A stretch of DNA of 64,000 nt from Nocardia arthritidis (GTDB lineage: Bacteria > Actinomycetota > Actinomycetes > Mycobacteriales > Mycobacteriaceae): assembly GCF_011801145.1 (NCBI RefSeq), contig NZ_CP046172.1, forward strand, positions 1,798,001 to 1,862,000, read 5' to 3'. A program made the position numbers and the translations under genes. The notes beneath the pieces are model-generated. The model was not told the origin of the DNA, searched no databases, and saw nothing but the letters and a program-made list of their open reading frames with translations. This document shows positions 1 to 7,633 of the stretch, one piece after another (within the stretch, counting starts at the first letter, position 1; the number at the start of each line of letters is the position of its first letter).

Positions 1-144
1 TCTCGGGTCCGGCGTGCTCCCGGACCGCGCGTGTCCCTGCATGAACAGTGCCCTCCGAAGGTACGTCTGGACCAGCTGACCGGTCCTTGGGTTGGTACCC
101 ATGGGAGTTACACGGTGTCCCCGGCTCGGCCGTTCAGCGGAGAT

Positions 145-1161
145 TCAGCTGGCTGCGGGGATCCCGGTGCGGCGGATGGCGGAAGGCGTTGTGCCCCACC
201 AGCGTCGGCAGCAGCGGGTGAAGGTCGCCTGTTCGGCGAGGCCGATCAGGGATGCGACCTGGCTCATCGGCATATCGGTTGTGGTCAGGTAGCGGCGGGC
301 GGCGTCGCGCCGGGTGTCGTCGAGGATCACCGCGAAGGAGGCGCCCTCGGCGGCGAGGCGGCGCTGTAGCGTACGCGGATGAATCATCAAAAGACCTGCC
401 ACACTGCCTATTTCGGGCGGCGAGGTGCCGAGTAGCTGCTGCACGGCGGCGCGCACCTGCGGCACGATGGAGGCGTCCCGGCCGCCGGATTGCTGGGCCA
501 GAAACGCCATCGCCAGCCGGTGCAGCTTCTCGTCGCCGCCCGAAAGCTGCTGAGTAGCCAGGCGTTTCGGAACTCTGAGGGCGGTCGCCGGACGCTCGAT
601 ACGCACCGGCGCACCGTAGAAATCCTCATATCTGGCGAGCGCGGTGAGCGGGCGATACGACAGTTCCACTGAGCGCAGTCCGTAATTCTCGGTGACCAGG
701 CGCTGAATCATGTGGTGTACGAACGCGAGCCCCAGATCCATGCCCTGCACTTCGGGCGGCAATCCTGGCGTCAGGCCGTACTGGATCGCGATCACGCCGC
801 GATCGCCGTACGGGTCCGGTTCGACGGAGACCTTGATGGATCGCGCGTGCAGGTACAGGTACCGTGCGGAGCATTCCAGCACGTCGGCCAGCGTCGGCGA
901 ATTCCGGATCGCCAGGGCGAGCGGCCCGAGCATATCGAGATCCTGCCGCTCGGCAATGCGCAGGCCGAGGTCGGGGCAGCGCAGCCGGCGGGCGGCCAGC
1001 TCCAGCACCGCGCCCACCGCGCGATCGGGGACCAGCAGGTCGTCGGTGTCGAGTGCGGCGATCGGCAGCCCGCACGCCGCGGCCAGCTCCTCGGCGTTGC
1101 CGCCCAGCTCCGCGACGGTGGCCCGGAAGCCGCGCAGGCCCGCCGATCGAATCACCGTCAT
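145..1161 (-). CDS. AraC family transcriptional regulator
   Basis: A 338-residue regulator. The N-terminal two thirds look like the arabinose-binding-like domain (PF12625 type) of the OruR/ArgR-like AraC group, and the last ~100 residues form the double helix-turn-helix: 'MIHPRTLQRRLAAEG' is the first HTH and 'MSQVASLIGLAEQATFTRCC' the second. The ATG at 1161 was chosen because it gives the usual family length; longer readings run back into the divergent gene. It is transcribed away from the EthA-like monooxygenase and probably controls it through the inverted repeat between them. EthA in Mycobacterium is controlled by a TetR protein (EthR), so the pairing here is different. The ligand is unknown. 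Confidence 0.9.
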   Translation of the reverse strand: MTVIRSAGLRGFRATVAELGGNAEELAAACGLPIAALDTDDLLVPDRAVGAVLELAARRLRCPDLGLRIAERQDLDMLGPLALAIRNSPTLADVLECSARYLYLHARSIKVSVEPDPYGDRGVIAIQYGLTPGLPPEVQGMDLGLAFVHHMIQRLVTENYGLRSVELSYRPLTALARYEDFYGAPVRIERPATALRVPKRLATQQLSGGDEKLHRLAMAFLAQQSGGRDASIVPQVRAAVQQLLGTSPPEIGSVAGLLMIHPRTLQRRLAAEGASFAVILDDTRRDAARRYLTTTDMPMSQVASLIGLAEQATFTRCCRRWWGTTPSAIRRTGIPAAS

Positions 1162-1192
1162 GTCGTCCAGAATCAAATAGTTGTCGCGCAAA

Positions 1193-1211
1193 GTCAAGAA
1201 TGGTGCTTGAC
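1193..1211. promoter_or_regulatory. inverted repeat between araC-type gene and monooxygenase
   Basis: GTCAAG (1193-1198), a 7-base spacer and CTTGAC (1206-1211) form a perfect 6-base dyad in the 69-base gap between divergent genes. It ends 19 bases before the monooxygenase ATG. It could be the AraC operator or overlap a core promoter; the spacing is short for a classical AraC double site. Confidence 0.35.
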
Positions 1212-1230
1212 ATGCTCGCACACTTGAACC

Positions 1231-2724
1231 ATGACCGAACATCTCGACGTCGTGATCGTCGGCGCAGGCCTGTCCGGAATCGGCGCCGCCTACCGGCTGC
1301 AAACCGAATGCTCCGGCAAGTCGTATGCCATTCTCGAAGCTCGCGATTCGATGGGCGGCACCTGGGATCTGTTCCGCTATCCCGGCGTTCGGTCCGACTC
1401 GGATATGTTCACCCTCGGCTACCCGTTCAAACCGTGGCGCGACGCCAAATCCATCGCCGACGGTCCGTCGATTCTGCGGTATATCAAGGAAACCGCCGCG
1501 GAGAACGATATCGACCGGCACATCCGGTACGGCACGAAGGTGGAGGCGGCCGACTGGTCCTCCGAAAATGCCCGCTGGACACTGACATTGGCGCGCCGCG
1601 ACGATTCCGGCGCGGTGGTACGGAGCGAACTGACCTGCAACTTCATCTACGCGTGTGCGGGCTACTACAACTACGAACACGGATACTCACCCGAATTCCC
1701 GGGTACGGAAACGTTTTCCGGTCGTATAGTGCACCCGCAGTTCTGGCCGGAGGATCTGGACTACGCGGGCAAGCGGGTGGTGGTGATCGGCAGCGGCGCC
1801 ACCGCGGTGACCCTGGTCCCCGCCATGGCGGAGCAGGCCGAGCTGGTGACCATGCTGCAGCGCACACCCACCTGGATCAGCGCCGTACCCGGCCGCGACA
1901 AGCAGGCCGACCGGATTCGGGAACTGCTGCCGCCCAAGCTGGCTCACCGCGTGATCCGGACCAAGAACATCCTGTTCGGCATCGGCTTCTACCAGTACTG
2001 CCGTCGCCGTCCAGAAGCGGCGCGAAAGCTGCTGACCGGCTTGACGACTCGAATTCTCGGTGATGAAAAGCTGGTCGCGGAACATTTCACGCCGACATAC
2101 AACCCATGGGATCAGCGCCTGTGCGCCGTCCCGAACGCCGACTTCTTCAAGGCCATGAAGAAGGATAAGGCGGAGGTTGTCACCGACCGAATCGAAACCT
2201 TTGTGCCAGAAGGGATCCGGCTCGAATCCGGGCGCACGCTCGCGGCGGATGTCATCATCACCGCGACCGGGCTGGACCTGCTCGCCTTCGGCGGTATCGG
2301 ACTCCGGGTGGACGGTAAGCCGGTGACCCTGTCCGAGCGATTTGTCTGGCAGGGCACGATGCTGTCCGGCCTGCCCAACTTCGCCATCTGCGTCGGCTAC
2401 ACCAACGCCTCATGGACGCTGCGCGGCGACCTGACCTCGCGGCTGGTGTGCAAGGTGCTGAACTATATGGACCGCAAGGGTTTCGCCGCCGTCGTGCCCG
2501 AGCCCAAGGGCAAACTCACCGAACATCCGCTGCTGGATCTGACCTCCGGCTATATCCAGCGCTCGATCGGCGATTTCCCGCGCCAGGGCAGCAGGCATCC
2601 GTGGAAGGTGCGGCAGAACTATCTGCTCGATTCGGCCACGACCATGCGCACCGACCTGAGCAAGACCCTTATGCCCGTGCCGCGTTCAGGTGTCCGGGAA
2701 CCGGTGCTGTCCGCGGCGCGGTGA
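1231..2724 (+). CDS. EthA-like flavin-containing (Baeyer-Villiger) monooxygenase
   Basis: A 497-residue FAD- and NADPH-dependent monooxygenase. GAGLSG near residue 11 is the FAD dinucleotide-binding loop, FSGRIVHPQFWP near residue 165 is the Baeyer-Villiger fingerprint (FxGxxxHxxxW), and VVVIGSGATA just after it is the NADPH Rossmann loop. From memory it aligns along its whole length with mycobacterial EthA (about 489 residues), sharing blocks such as YNPWDQRLC and VGYTNASWTL. EthA oxidises ketones and activates thioamide pro-drugs such as ethionamide; the natural substrate here is not evident. The gene is divergent from an AraC regulator rather than an EthR-type TetR gene. Confidence 0.9.
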   Translation: MTEHLDVVIVGAGLSGIGAAYRLQTECSGKSYAILEARDSMGGTWDLFRYPGVRSDSDMFTLGYPFKPWRDAKSIADGPSILRYIKETAAENDIDRHIRYGTKVEAADWSSENARWTLTLARRDDSGAVVRSELTCNFIYACAGYYNYEHGYSPEFPGTETFSGRIVHPQFWPEDLDYAGKRVVVIGSGATAVTLVPAMAEQAELVTMLQRTPTWISAVPGRDKQADRIRELLPPKLAHRVIRTKNILFGIGFYQYCRRRPEAARKLLTGLTTRILGDEKLVAEHFTPTYNPWDQRLCAVPNADFFKAMKKDKAEVVTDRIETFVPEGIRLESGRTLAADVIITATGLDLLAFGGIGLRVDGKPVTLSERFVWQGTMLSGLPNFAICVGYTNASWTLRGDLTSRLVCKVLNYMDRKGFAAVVPEPKGKLTEHPLLDLTSGYIQRSIGDFPRQGSRHPWKVRQNYLLDSATTMRTDLSKTLMPVPRSGVREPVLSAAR

Positions 2725-2807
2725 TCAATTACCCGGTCGGGGCGCCGCTGTGAACTAGTGTCGACGAACAGGGTTGCGCGGCGACCCCCGACCGGAGGAG
2801 CAGGTGC

Positions 2808-3224
2808 GTGGCGGACAACTGGAACGACAAGATCATCGCGGAATTCCACGCGAACGCGGGTAAGGTCGGCGGCCCCTTCGCCGGAAAGGATCTGCTGCTG
2901 CTCACCAGCACCGGCGCGAAATCCGGTCTCCCGCGAACCAATCCGCTGGCGTTCATCCGCGACGGTGATCGCGTCGTGATCATCGCCTCCAAGGCGGGCG
3001 CGCCCACCAACCCGGACTGGTACTACAACCTGCTGGCCAACCCCGAGGCCACCGTGGAGATCGGCACCGAGCGGTTCCGGGCCACCGCGACGCCGATCAC
3101 CAGCGGGCCGGAACGCGACCGGCTCTATGCCGCAATGGTTTCCGTCATGCCCGGATTCGCGGACTACGAGAAGAACACGACCAGGGTGATTCCGGTCGTG
3201 GTGCTCGAACTCGAGAAGGTCTAG
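2808..3224 (+). CDS. Ddn-like deazaflavin (F420)-dependent nitroreductase family protein
   Basis: A 138-residue protein of the DUF385/Ddn split beta-barrel family, which uses reduced coenzyme F420 (in Mycobacterium, Ddn reduces menaquinone and activates nitroimidazoles such as pretomanid). The pattern LLLLTSTGAKSGLPRTNPL followed by DWYYNLLANPEATVEIG is the family signature. The GTG start at 2808 follows a GGAGGAG ribosome-binding site at 2793-2799. The stop codon shares the palindrome CTAG with the stop of the convergent gene, so the two coding regions overlap by 4 bases. Its substrate cannot be told from sequence. Confidence 0.88.
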   Translation: MADNWNDKIIAEFHANAGKVGGPFAGKDLLLLTSTGAKSGLPRTNPLAFIRDGDRVVIIASKAGAPTNPDWYYNLLANPEATVEIGTERFRATATPITSGPERDRLYAAMVSVMPGFADYEKNTTRVIPVVVLELEKV

Positions 3225-3730
3225 CTCGGGCGTCCGGTTGGCGCCGATGCGCGGGGCTCGGTGTTGCGCTCCAGGATCGCCTGTTCGATCTCGGTCACGG
3301 CGGTGCGGATGCCGTTGGCGTACTCGTCATCGGAGAGTTCGTGGAGGCAGCCGCGTGCGGCGGCGAGTTGTTCGGCCGCCGCGTCGAACGAGCCGAGACG
3401 GCGGTAGTTGTCGGCCAGATTCAGGTGCAGCGAGGGATAGAACCCGCGCACGCTGAGTGATTCGTGATATCGCTTGGCGCGCTCGTCGGTCAGGCTGTCT
3501 GCCGCGTCGAGGGCGCGGATATCCCAGGTGAGTGCCTGCGCCGCATCGTCGTACAGGTCGGCGAGGTAGTGTGCGAGCGCGCAGCGATGCAGCGGATCGC
3601 CCTGTGGCCCAAGGGTTTGCCAGATCTCATTGAGCTCGCGTCGCGCGGTGCCGGGGTCGCCCTCGCGGCCTCGGGCGACAGCGTTGGTGATCGCGGCCAT
3701 CGTGGCGTCGGATTCGGTTGTGGCAGTCAT
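3221..3730 (-). CDS. TPR-like helical repeat protein, coupled to MerR-clamp gene
   Basis: A 169-residue soluble protein with no membrane segment. Helical pairs such as 'HRCALAHYLADLYDDAAQAL' and 'SLHLNLADNYRRLGSFDAAA' look like degenerate tetratricopeptide repeats, suggesting a protein-protein interaction role. Its ATG overlaps the TGA of the upstream MerR-clamp fusion by 4 bases (3727-3730), so the two proteins are probably made together and may act together. No catalytic motif is visible and I do not know a characterised homologue. Confidence 0.75.
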   Translation of the reverse strand: MTATTESDATMAAITNAVARGREGDPGTARRELNEIWQTLGPQGDPLHRCALAHYLADLYDDAAQALTWDIRALDAADSLTDERAKRYHESLSVRGFYPSLHLNLADNYRRLGSFDAAAEQLAAARGCLHELSDDEYANGIRTAVTEIEQAILERNTEPRASAPTGRPS

Positions 3731-4776
3731 GATTCTCCTTCGTTGTCGCGAATCGGCATGGCGAGCGTGGTGAGCTCGCCGTCGGTCGCGGAGCGGACGA
3801 CGACCGGTTGATCGGCGGCCGAAATCTCAAGCATCACTTCGGGTCCCAGTGCGGTGGAGACGGCTGAACGCAGCAGTGCCGAATCGAAGGTGATGTCGAT
3901 GCTCGGGCCGGTGACGGTGGCGGGCAGCCGCGCGGCCTTACCCGCGGTGAGCGACTGCGTCGCCGCGTCGATGGAAAGAGGTACGGGCCCAAGGGTTTCG
4001 GTGGTCTCCATGAGTAGCTCGCGCGCCAGCACGACGCGGGTCCGCACCGGAGCCAATGCCGTGAGCATCGATCGGTAATCGGGGAAGGTTTCGTCGATCA
4101 CCGTGCACCCGCGGGTGGCCGAACCGTCGGTCACCAGCAGTTCGGTCTCGCGCCGGTCCAGTTCGACCTCGGGGGCGGAGCGCAGCCAGGCGGTGATCGC
4201 CGCGAGCTCGCCCGCCGCTACCACCAGCGTCCAGGCGTCGAGAGTGGACGGCCGCGGTGCGATGCCGCGGGTGGACAGCCGGTAACGATCGGTCGCCGTC
4301 AGCGTCAGCGAATCGGCGGTCGCTTCGACGAGAATTCCGGTCAGCACCGGTATTTCGGGATCGCGCGCGGCCGCGGGCCACACCTGTTCGATCGCGCGGG
4401 CAAGGGCGGGTCCCGGTACCGCGATGCGGTGTCGTGCCGCCGAGCCGATCAGCCGCTTGAGTGTGGGCGCGAGCTCCGCCGCAGTGCGTGCCTTATGGTC
4501 CAACTCCGCGACATGGTCATCCAGCAACTTCTCGGCATCCGATGTGCTTCCCGTCAGAATTCGCGCGACCTGCTCGAGCGGCAGTCCGATCTCGCGGAGC
4601 TGCCGAATAAGTACGGCCCGTTCGCGCTGCGATTCGGCGTAATACCGGTAGCCGGTCGCCGCGTCGACCCGCGCGGGCGCCAACAGTCCGCAATCGTCGT
4701 AGAACCGCAGTGCGCTCGGTGTGAGCCCGCACGAGCGGGCCAGCGCACCGATGGTTATCAGCTCGTCAGTTGCCAC
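3727..4776 (-). CDS. MerR regulator fused to DNA polymerase III beta-clamp-like domains
   Basis: A 349-residue fusion. Residues ~5-75 are a MerR helix-turn-helix ('ITIGALARSCGLTPSALRFY', then 'GYRYYAESQ'), followed by a helical linker to ~110. Residues ~115-225 resemble domain 2 of the sliding clamp DnaN ('IPVLTGILVEATADSLTLTA' then 'TDRYRLSTRGI', with 'ETFPDYRSML' matching DnaN 'EFPKFRQLL'), and residues ~235-340 resemble domain 3, ending in 'LAMPIR' like the DnaN C-terminus. The clamp's first domain is absent. The GTG at 4776 was chosen because a MerR-type promoter places the transcript start there (leaderless); TTG at 4797 is an alternative. It is translationally coupled to the TPR-like gene. 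The fusion exists in annotated actinomycetes as far as I recall, but I know of no defined function. Confidence 0.85.
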   Translation of the reverse strand: MATDELITIGALARSCGLTPSALRFYDDCGLLAPARVDAATGYRYYAESQRERAVLIRQLREIGLPLEQVARILTGSTSDAEKLLDDHVAELDHKARTAAELAPTLKRLIGSAARHRIAVPGPALARAIEQVWPAAARDPEIPVLTGILVEATADSLTLTATDRYRLSTRGIAPRPSTLDAWTLVVAAGELAAITAWLRSAPEVELDRRETELLVTDGSATRGCTVIDETFPDYRSMLTALAPVRTRVVLARELLMETTETLGPVPLSIDAATQSLTAGKAARLPATVTGPSIDITFDSALLRSAVSTALGPEVMLEISAADQPVVVRSATDGELTTLAMPIRDNEGES

Positions 4777-4782
4777 ATCGAC

Positions 4783-4813
4783 ATTCTGGAGCTTCAAGTA
4801 ACTCGAAGGTCAA
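4783..4813 (-). promoter_or_regulatory. MerR-type promoter with 19-base spacer and dyad
   Basis: On the minus strand TTGACC (4813-4808) and CAGAAT (4788-4783) are separated by exactly 19 bases, the stretched spacing typical of MerR-controlled promoters. The spacer carries the near-perfect dyad CTTCAAGTAACTCGAAG (4792-4808), similar to SoxR/MerR operators. The predicted start of transcription coincides with the GTG at 4776, implying a leaderless mRNA and autoregulation by the MerR-clamp protein. Confidence 0.6.
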
Positions 4814-4821
4814 ACCGAATG

Positions 4822-4863
4822 CCGGGGCCGGATTTCGACACACCCTTCGAAACCCGGCCCCGG
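4822..4863. terminator. strong GC hairpin upstream of MerR-clamp gene
   Basis: CCGGGGCCGG (4822-4831) pairs with CCGGCCCCGG (4854-4863), and inside it TTTCG pairs with CGAAA, giving a 15-pair stem with one mismatch and a 10-base loop. No T-tract follows on either strand. It lies between the end of the MFS gene and the MerR promoter, so it most likely insulates the two. The rest of the 4798-5073 gap shows nothing else I can support. Confidence 0.5.
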
Positions 4864-5073
4864 ACTTACTCGATCGGGCGGCGGGACGGCCGACTGGGCG
4901 CCGTCCCGGTCCCGCACCGTCGAGGTGAACGGGCGCGCCTCGGATTGCCCGTCACTTCCCGGACGATGACGCGGCGTCATCGGCACGTCATCGTCCACTC
5001 AATCCGCTGCCGCGCGGTTTTCGAATAGGCAACCGTCACAGTGGTTTTCGCGATGGTCTGGGCTGAGGCACAA

Positions 5074-6429
5074 TCAGGCCGCGCGCCGGGTGTTGGTCAG
5101 GACTACCAGAACGACGACCACCGCCGCCGCGATGACCACACCGGTGGTGGGCAGCCCCGACAGGGTGCCGAAGATCGCGACGCCGAGCGCGGTGCCGGTT
5201 TGCCGCGCGGAATTCAGCGCGCCCTGACCGGTGGCCGCGAATTCGAGCGGCACCGCGGCCGACATATCGGCGATGTACGCGGGTGTCGCGAGCGGACCGC
5301 CGACCCCGATCAGCACCTCGACCAGGAACAACACCCACAGGGAGGTGCCGCCGACACTCAGCACGACACCGCCCGCGAGGGTTACCGTCATACCCGCGAT
5401 CATCAGCGGCCGCGCGCCGTACCTGGCGACCAGGCGACCGGTGAGCGTCGGCACCAGGATGATCGGCACGGTCATCGGCAGGAAGGCCAGTCCGGCGGTG
5501 AGTGCCGTCATGCCCCTGGCCTCGACCATCCACTGCGACATGCTGAAAAGCAGCCCGTAGTAAACCAATTGGGCGACGATAGCGACCAGTAGATCCACCC
5601 GCACCCTGGTGAGCCGCAGCAGCGCGGGCGGCAGCACCGGAGCCGCCGCGCGGCGCTGTGCCGCGGGTAGGGCCGAAAAGGCAAGGGCGGCAACGACGCA
5701 CGCCGCGATAGGGGAGAATCGGGCCCAGCCGCCGGTCCCGCCGTCGACCAGCCCGAAGGTGAGTGCGGTCAGCGCCAGCACGGTGAGTGAAATACCGTAT
5801 TTGTCAAAGGGTTTCGCGATATCGGTGGGATGCTCACGGAGTCCGCCCGCGGCCAGGAAGGCCAGCAGCGCGATCGGCGGGTTCACCAGGAACACCAGCC
5901 GCCAGCCGTCGAGCGCCACCAGCGCGCCGCCGAAAACCGGCCCGGCCGCGATCGCGACACCGGTGATCGCGATCAGCGCGCCGATCCGCCGCGACCGCGC
6001 CGCCGTATCCGGGTACAGCACCGCGAGCAGCGCCATCGACGCGGGCACCAGGCCGGCCGCCGGGATGCCGAGCAGCGCCCGGCCCGCGATGAGCACACCG
6101 ACATTCGGCGCCGCCGCGCACAGCACGGATACCGCGGCGAAGGCGGCCAGCGCCGCCCGGTACACCCGGCGCGGCCCCCACCGATCCGCGAGTGCGCCGG
6201 AGGCGAGCAGCATGCCCGCCAGCACAACGGTGTACGCGTCGACCGCCCACGGCAGTGCCGCCGCGGGCGCGTGCAGTTCGCGCCGCATATCCGGCAGCGC
6301 GACATTGAGCACCGTGGCATCCATCGTGATCATGAAGTTGCCCGCCGCGATACCGGTGAACCGAACCGCTGCGCGCCAACGCCTTTCGGGTGCCGCAAGT
6401 GGTGCGTCGCGCACCTCGACCAGAGTCAT
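5074..6429 (-). CDS. MFS transporter (DHA2/EmrB-QacA type drug exporter)
   Basis: A 451-residue multipass membrane protein. 'ATVLNVALPDMRREL' is the motif of the first helix of DHA2 exporters, 'GALADRWGPRRVYRAA' is motif A (GxLaDrxGrkxxl) between helices 2 and 3, and 'GPVFGGALVALDGWRLVFLV' is motif C plus the conserved WRW-like turn. The ATG at 6429 was preferred over one at 6483 because AGGAG lies just upstream of it. It lies downstream of, and in the same direction as, a LysR gene that may regulate it. The substrate is unknown. Confidence 0.88.
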   Translation of the reverse strand: MTLVEVRDAPLAAPERRWRAAVRFTGIAAGNFMITMDATVLNVALPDMRRELHAPAAALPWAVDAYTVVLAGMLLASGALADRWGPRRVYRAALAAFAAVSVLCAAAPNVGVLIAGRALLGIPAAGLVPASMALLAVLYPDTAARSRRIGALIAITGVAIAAGPVFGGALVALDGWRLVFLVNPPIALLAFLAAGGLREHPTDIAKPFDKYGISLTVLALTALTFGLVDGGTGGWARFSPIAACVVAALAFSALPAAQRRAAAPVLPPALLRLTRVRVDLLVAIVAQLVYYGLLFSMSQWMVEARGMTALTAGLAFLPMTVPIILVPTLTGRLVARYGARPLMIAGMTVTLAGGVVLSVGGTSLWVLFLVEVLIGVGGPLATPAYIADMSAAVPLEFAATGQGALNSARQTGTALGVAIFGTLSGLPTTGVVIAAAVVVVLVVLTNTRRAA

Positions 6430-6550
6430 CCCGCTCCTCGTGAGACCGAATCTCCGGCGCGGATTCGCCGGGTCTTCAGTCAATCCGGAGGGCTATCCGC
6501 GAACCAGCGGCAAACCGCGCAGGTAGCGATCACGAATCGAGATCGCTACG

Positions 6551-7432
6551 TCACGAATCGGTGCGGGCGGCCCGCGCGCACGCCTCGATCAGCGGACGCA
6601 GCCGAGTGCTGTTGCGCTCCAGCAGGATCAGCGCGGTCGGCAGTGCGAGATCGGTCGGCAGGAAGGCGACCTTGCCGCCCCGCAGCTGTTTCGCGTGCTC
6701 CGCGTACACCACCGTCCAACCGGCGACACCGGCGGCGAGCGTGGCCAGCGTATCCTGCAGTGAGCTCGCGGGAGTTCGCTTCGGCTCGAAACCTGCTTCC
6801 GCACAAGCCTTTTCGACAATGGACACCAGTGACGGATTGTCCTGTCTCGGCACCAGGTACAGCGGTAGTCGGGCGAGCTGCGCGAAATCCGCGCGTGCGG
6901 CCCCGGCCATCGGATGATTCGCGGGCAGCGCCACCACGAGCTCGTCCTGCCACACCGGCACCTGCCTGAGTTCGGCCGGGATATCCAGCTCGCCGCGCGC
7001 GAACGCCGCATCCCACTCCTCGTCGGCCACCCGCCGCACCCGCTCGGTGATCGGCGCCGACCCGAGCGCCAGCTCCAACCCGGATTCCCGCGCCCGGAGC
7101 AGCTCCAACACCAGCTCCAGCCGCTGCCCCATCCCCCTGCTCGTCCCGATTCGCAGCACCGTCCCCTGCCGCGTCCGAAATTCCGTGATCCCGGCCTTGG
7201 CCCGCTGCTCCGCCGCCAGCACCTCCCGCGCCAACGGCAGAAACTCCGCCCCCGCCTCGGTCAACCGCACCCGCCGCGGCGACCGATCGACCAATTCCAC
7301 CCCCAACTCCCGCTCCAACCGCGCCACCTGCTGACTCACCGCCGACTGCACGATATGCAACCGCTCCGCGGCCCGCCCGAAATGCAGCTCCTCGGCCACG
7401 GTCACGAAATACCTCAACTGCCGCAGTTCCAC
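6551..7432 (-). CDS. LysR family transcriptional regulator
   Basis: A 293-residue LysR-type regulator. The N-terminal winged HTH is clear ('LRYFVTVAEELHFGRAAERL', then 'SAVSQQVARLERELGVEL'), followed from about residue 90 by a periplasmic-binding-protein-like effector domain. The start is GTG at 7432. It is 121 bases upstream of the MFS exporter in the same orientation, so it may control that pump, although LysR genes are more often divergent from their targets. Confidence 0.9.
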   Translation of the reverse strand: MELRQLRYFVTVAEELHFGRAAERLHIVQSAVSQQVARLERELGVELVDRSPRRVRLTEAGAEFLPLAREVLAAEQRAKAGITEFRTRQGTVLRIGTSRGMGQRLELVLELLRARESGLELALGSAPITERVRRVADEEWDAAFARGELDIPAELRQVPVWQDELVVALPANHPMAGAARADFAQLARLPLYLVPRQDNPSLVSIVEKACAEAGFEPKRTPASSLQDTLATLAAGVAGWTVVYAEHAKQLRGGKVAFLPTDLALPTALILLERNSTRLRPLIEACARAARTDS

Positions 7433-7633
7433 CCCACCACCCTGCCGGATGCGTCAACCTGGCTCGGGCCGGGGTAGCACGCCGATCGCGCCACAAACGG
7501 AGGTGGCCCAGGGGCGGGGCGAATATTGGTGAGATGCAAGTGGATTCGGGGGTGGGGAAGCCGACCGGATCGTATTCTTGGCCGGGGTTCGGGTTGTTCG
7601 GACCGGGCCAGGAATCGATGGAGGTGGCCGCCC

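Noticed and set aside
1..144. Possible gene at the left edge
   Set aside because: The plus-strand frames opening here run antisense through the AraC gene and have no family resemblance or ribosome-binding site; nothing can be supported.
1231..2724. Calling the monooxygenase ethA outright
   Set aside because: The match is strong, but the regulator is AraC-type and not EthR, and Nocardia genomes hold several such paralogues; the symbol was left blank.
4429..5028. Long plus-strand frame across the MerR-clamp start and the following gap
   Set aside because: It is mostly antisense to the MerR-clamp gene, has unnatural composition (strings of Arg, Pro, Gly), and cuts through the hairpin and promoter described there.
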